Shown here piece after piece: positions 6,083-7,826 of a stretch of 7,826 bases of DNA. The stretch spans positions 1 to 7,826 of the forward strand of contig CAMHOI010000037.1 in NCBI GenBank assembly GCA_946186725.1, in the 5' to 3' direction. The notes below the pieces were generated by a model. The model did not search any database. It was not told the origin of the DNA and saw nothing but the letters and a program-made list of their open reading frames with translations. This DNA comes from an uncultured Clostridia bacterium. GTDB lineage: Bacteria > Bacillota > Clostridia > Oscillospirales > Acutalibacteraceae. The position numbers and the translations under genes are program-made. Numbering within the stretch: position 1 is the stretch's first letter; each line of letters begins with the position of its first letter.

Positions 6083-7279
6083 ATGAAAATACTGATCGTC
6101 AGCCAGCATTACTATCCGGAGCAGTTTCAGATCAACGAGATCGCTCCCGCGCTGGTTCAAAGAGGGCACGACGTCACCGTGCTGACCGGTGTGCCCAATT
6201 ACCCGGGCGGGGAAACCTACAGCGGTTATGAGCGCGGACAGAAGCGCAGAGAGATCCTCGACGGCGTCAATGTCGTTCGCGCCAGCGAGCACCCGCGCAA
6301 GCACGATCCGATCAATCTCTATTGGAACTATCTGAGCTATGCTTTCCACGCGAGCAGGATGGCCAAGCGCCTTCCGCCCGACTTTGACGTCGTGCTGTCC
6401 TACCAGCTTTCTCCCATCACCATGCTCAAGCCGGCCGTCGTCTACGCCAAGAAGAACCGCAAGCCGCTTGTCTGCTATTGCCTGGACATCTGGCCCGAAT
6501 CGGCCAAGGATCATATGCCGATCCCCTTCGTTTACCGCTGGATCGGCGCCTATTCCGCCAAGCTGTATTCCGCCTGCGATCACATCGCCGTCACGTCCAA
6601 GCCCTTCATTGACTATCTCTCCCGTGTGGACGGTTTTGATCCCGCCCGCATGAGTTATATTCCCCAGCACGCCGACCGTTCCATGATCGAGGCGGATCTG
6701 ACCGCGCAGGACAACGGCGTCGTGGATTTCATGTATGCCGGCAACTTCGGCAAGGGACAGACCCTGCAGGTCATCGTGCGTGCGGTCGCCGAGCTCAAAG
6801 ACCGGGACGGTTTCCTCGTCCACATGGTCGGGGACGGCTCCCGCCGCGCGGAGCTGGAGGCCCTGACGCGGGAACTCGGCGTGCAGGACAAGATCGTGTT
6901 CCACGGCAACCAAAGCCGTTCCGATATGCCTGCGTTCTACAAATCCGCCGACGCGCTGCTCATCACCCTGCGCGGCAACAACGAGGTCGGCAACACCATG
7001 CCCGGCAAACTGCAGATGTACATGACGGCGGGCAAGCCCATCTTCGGCGCCATCAACGGTGCCGCCAACGACGTGATCCGCGAGTCCGGCTGCGGCGCCT
7101 GCGTGTGTGCGGGCGACTATCAGGGACTGGCCGCCATCATGGCCGATTACATGGATCATCCCGAGCGTTACCGCGACTGCGGCACACGGGCGCGATCCTA
7201 TTTCATGGAAAACTTCACGTTTGAGAAATACGTGGACTCTCTGGAATCTCTCCTGAAAAGCGTGCGATCCGCTTTCTGA
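6083..7279 (+). CDS. Glycosyltransferase family 4 (WbuB-like)
   Basis: A 398-residue GT-B glycosyltransferase expected to add a sugar from a nucleotide donor to the lipid-linked acceptor at the cytoplasmic face, with retention of configuration. The N-terminal half starts MKILIVSQHYYPEQFQINEI, the signature of WbuB-type enzymes (putative N-acetylfucosamine or related aminosugar transferases), followed by GHDVTVLTGVPNYP. The donor-binding half includes YAGNFGKGQ (218-226), MVGDGSRRAELE (248-259), the IVFHG strand, and NEVGNTMPGKLQMYMTAGKPI (300-320), which corresponds to the E-x7-E donor-binding region; E301 is present and Q311 and nearby residues replace the second acid. It lacks a clear transmembrane segment. 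The SD is weak (GGTGA at 6074-6078), and the 34-nt gap holds two TTCCTCAA copies of unclear meaning. The family is sure; the sugar donor is inferred loosely from similarity to WbuB. Confidence 0.92.
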   Translation: MKILIVSQHYYPEQFQINEIAPALVQRGHDVTVLTGVPNYPGGETYSGYERGQKRREILDGVNVVRASEHPRKHDPINLYWNYLSYAFHASRMAKRLPPDFDVVLSYQLSPITMLKPAVVYAKKNRKPLVCYCLDIWPESAKDHMPIPFVYRWIGAYSAKLYSACDHIAVTSKPFIDYLSRVDGFDPARMSYIPQHADRSMIEADLTAQDNGVVDFMYAGNFGKGQTLQVIVRAVAELKDRDGFLVHMVGDGSRRAELEALTRELGVQDKIVFHGNQSRSDMPAFYKSADALLITLRGNNEVGNTMPGKLQMYMTAGKPIFGAINGAANDVIRESGCGACVCAGDYQGLAAIMADYMDHPERYRDCGTRARSYFMENFTFEKYVDSLESLLKSVRSAF

Positions 7280-7302
7280 TCTCATAAACAGGTGTGTGCA
7301 AT

Positions 7303-7826
7303 ATGCAGTTGTCCAAACTGAAAACGAAAATGCGCGGCACCGCCACCGATTCTCTTCTTCTGACATTCGTCAAGGTGGTGTCGGCGGCGCTCGGCCTGTT
7401 GACCAGCAAGGTGCTTTCCACACAGTTCACCCTGCAGGAAAACGGTACCTATTCTCAGGCCATGCTCCTGGTCTCCACCGTCACCTCCATATCCATCCTC
7501 GGCTTGAGCGACGCGGTCAATTATTTCTACAACGCCGCGGATGACGATGAGACCAAGCAGCGCAACATCGCCACCGTCTTCGGAATCCAGTACTTCATCG
7601 GCATTTTGAGCGGCTTGCTGATTTGTGCCTTCAGCGTGCCGATCACCGCCTATTATTTCAAGAACGACGACCTTTACAAGATCATTTTCTTCGCCGCCTG
7701 GATGCCCGTGTTCAACAATCTGCTGCCCATGCTCCAGGTACTCTTCATCTCCATCGGCAAGGCCAAGGTCATCGCCGTGCGCAACTTCATCGTGTCCGTG
7801 ATGCGTCTGGCCGCCGTGGCCATCGC
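7303..7826 (+). CDS. Oligosaccharide flippase, Wzx-like (partial, 5' part)
   Basis: An open frame from ATG 7303 runs off the right edge after 174 codons. The protein starts MQLSKLKTKMRGTATDSLLLTF and shows alternating hydrophobic segments: about 18-37, 52-70, an ISILGLSDAVNYFYN stretch, 93-115 and 126-150. This matches the start of MOP-superfamily polysaccharide exporters (Wzx/RfbX, PF01943/PF13440 type), which flip undecaprenyl-linked repeat units to the outer face. The phrase SILGLSDAVNYFYN resembles the conserved 'LG..DAV.YFY' region between the second and third helices in such proteins. The SD is weak (AGGTG, 7290-7294), 8 nt before the ATG; an in-frame GTG at 7294 is a less likely start. 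It lies 23 nt after the GT4 gene and completes the Wzx-dependent logic of the locus. A lipid II flippase or generic MATE-type protein is an alternative, but the context argues against it. Confidence 0.85.
   Translation, partial: MQLSKLKTKMRGTATDSLLLTFVKVVSAALGLLTSKVLSTQFTLQENGTYSQAMLLVSTVTSISILGLSDAVNYFYNAADDDETKQRNIATVFGIQYFIGILSGLLICAFSVPITAYYFKNDDLYKIIFFAAWMPVFNNLLPMLQVLFISIGKAKVIAVRNFIVSVMRLAAVAI

Noticed and set aside
6056..7366. A 436-codon open frame on the - strand opposite the GT4 gene.
   Set aside because: It is the same codon-bias artefact: the + strand frame has clear GT4 motifs, and the antisense protein shows none.

Overview
The window is a stretch of fairly GC-rich bacterial chromosome in which every supported gene reads on the + strand. 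It most resembles a Gram-positive Bacillota genome, probably a GC-rich member of the Clostridia. The reasons are AAGGAGG-type ribosome binding sites, a textbook TTGACA-N17-TATTAT promoter, a Firmicutes-like lactate/malate dehydrogenase and the overall style of the surface-polysaccharide genes. The phylum is inferred; nothing here fixes a species.

Layout. Positions 1-302 hold the 3' end of glmM (phosphoglucosamine mutase, UDP-GlcNAc precursor supply), closed by a strong intrinsic terminator at 315-351. Positions 352-564 form an AT-rich control region with no gene. It contains an imperfect 21-nt direct repeat, a bulged hairpin, an extended -10 promoter (444-472) and a leader with a possible attenuator hairpin. 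From about 565 to the right edge, seven genes with gaps of 11-35 nt and no terminator between them form one apparent operon. In order they are: a polyprenyl-phosphate glycosylphosphotransferase (565-1986), a CE4-type polysaccharide deacetylase with a TTG start (2002-2847), an L-lactate/malate dehydrogenase (2883-3845), a membrane acyltransferase-3 protein (3857-4867), an ATP-grasp ligase (4888-6048), a GT4 glycosyltransferase of WbuB type (6083-7279) and the first 174 codons of a Wzx-like flippase (7303 to the edge).

How the genes fit together. The phosphoglycosyl transferase would load the first sugar-phosphate on undecaprenyl phosphate. The GT4 enzyme would add a sugar, the flippase would move the lipid-linked unit across the membrane, and the deacetylase and acyltransferase would modify it. 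This is a recognisable exopolysaccharide, capsule or cell-surface glycan locus. The unusual part is the pairing of a 2-hydroxyacid dehydrogenase with an ATP-grasp ligase among these genes. One testable reading is that the deacetylase frees an amine, the ATP-grasp enzyme acylates a sugar with an amino acid or hydroxy acid, and the dehydrogenase supplies or recycles that acid. The dehydrogenase has Arg where lactate dehydrogenases normally have the specificity residue Gln102, so malate/oxaloacetate is a real candidate substrate. No fully novel system can be proved from the sequence alone.
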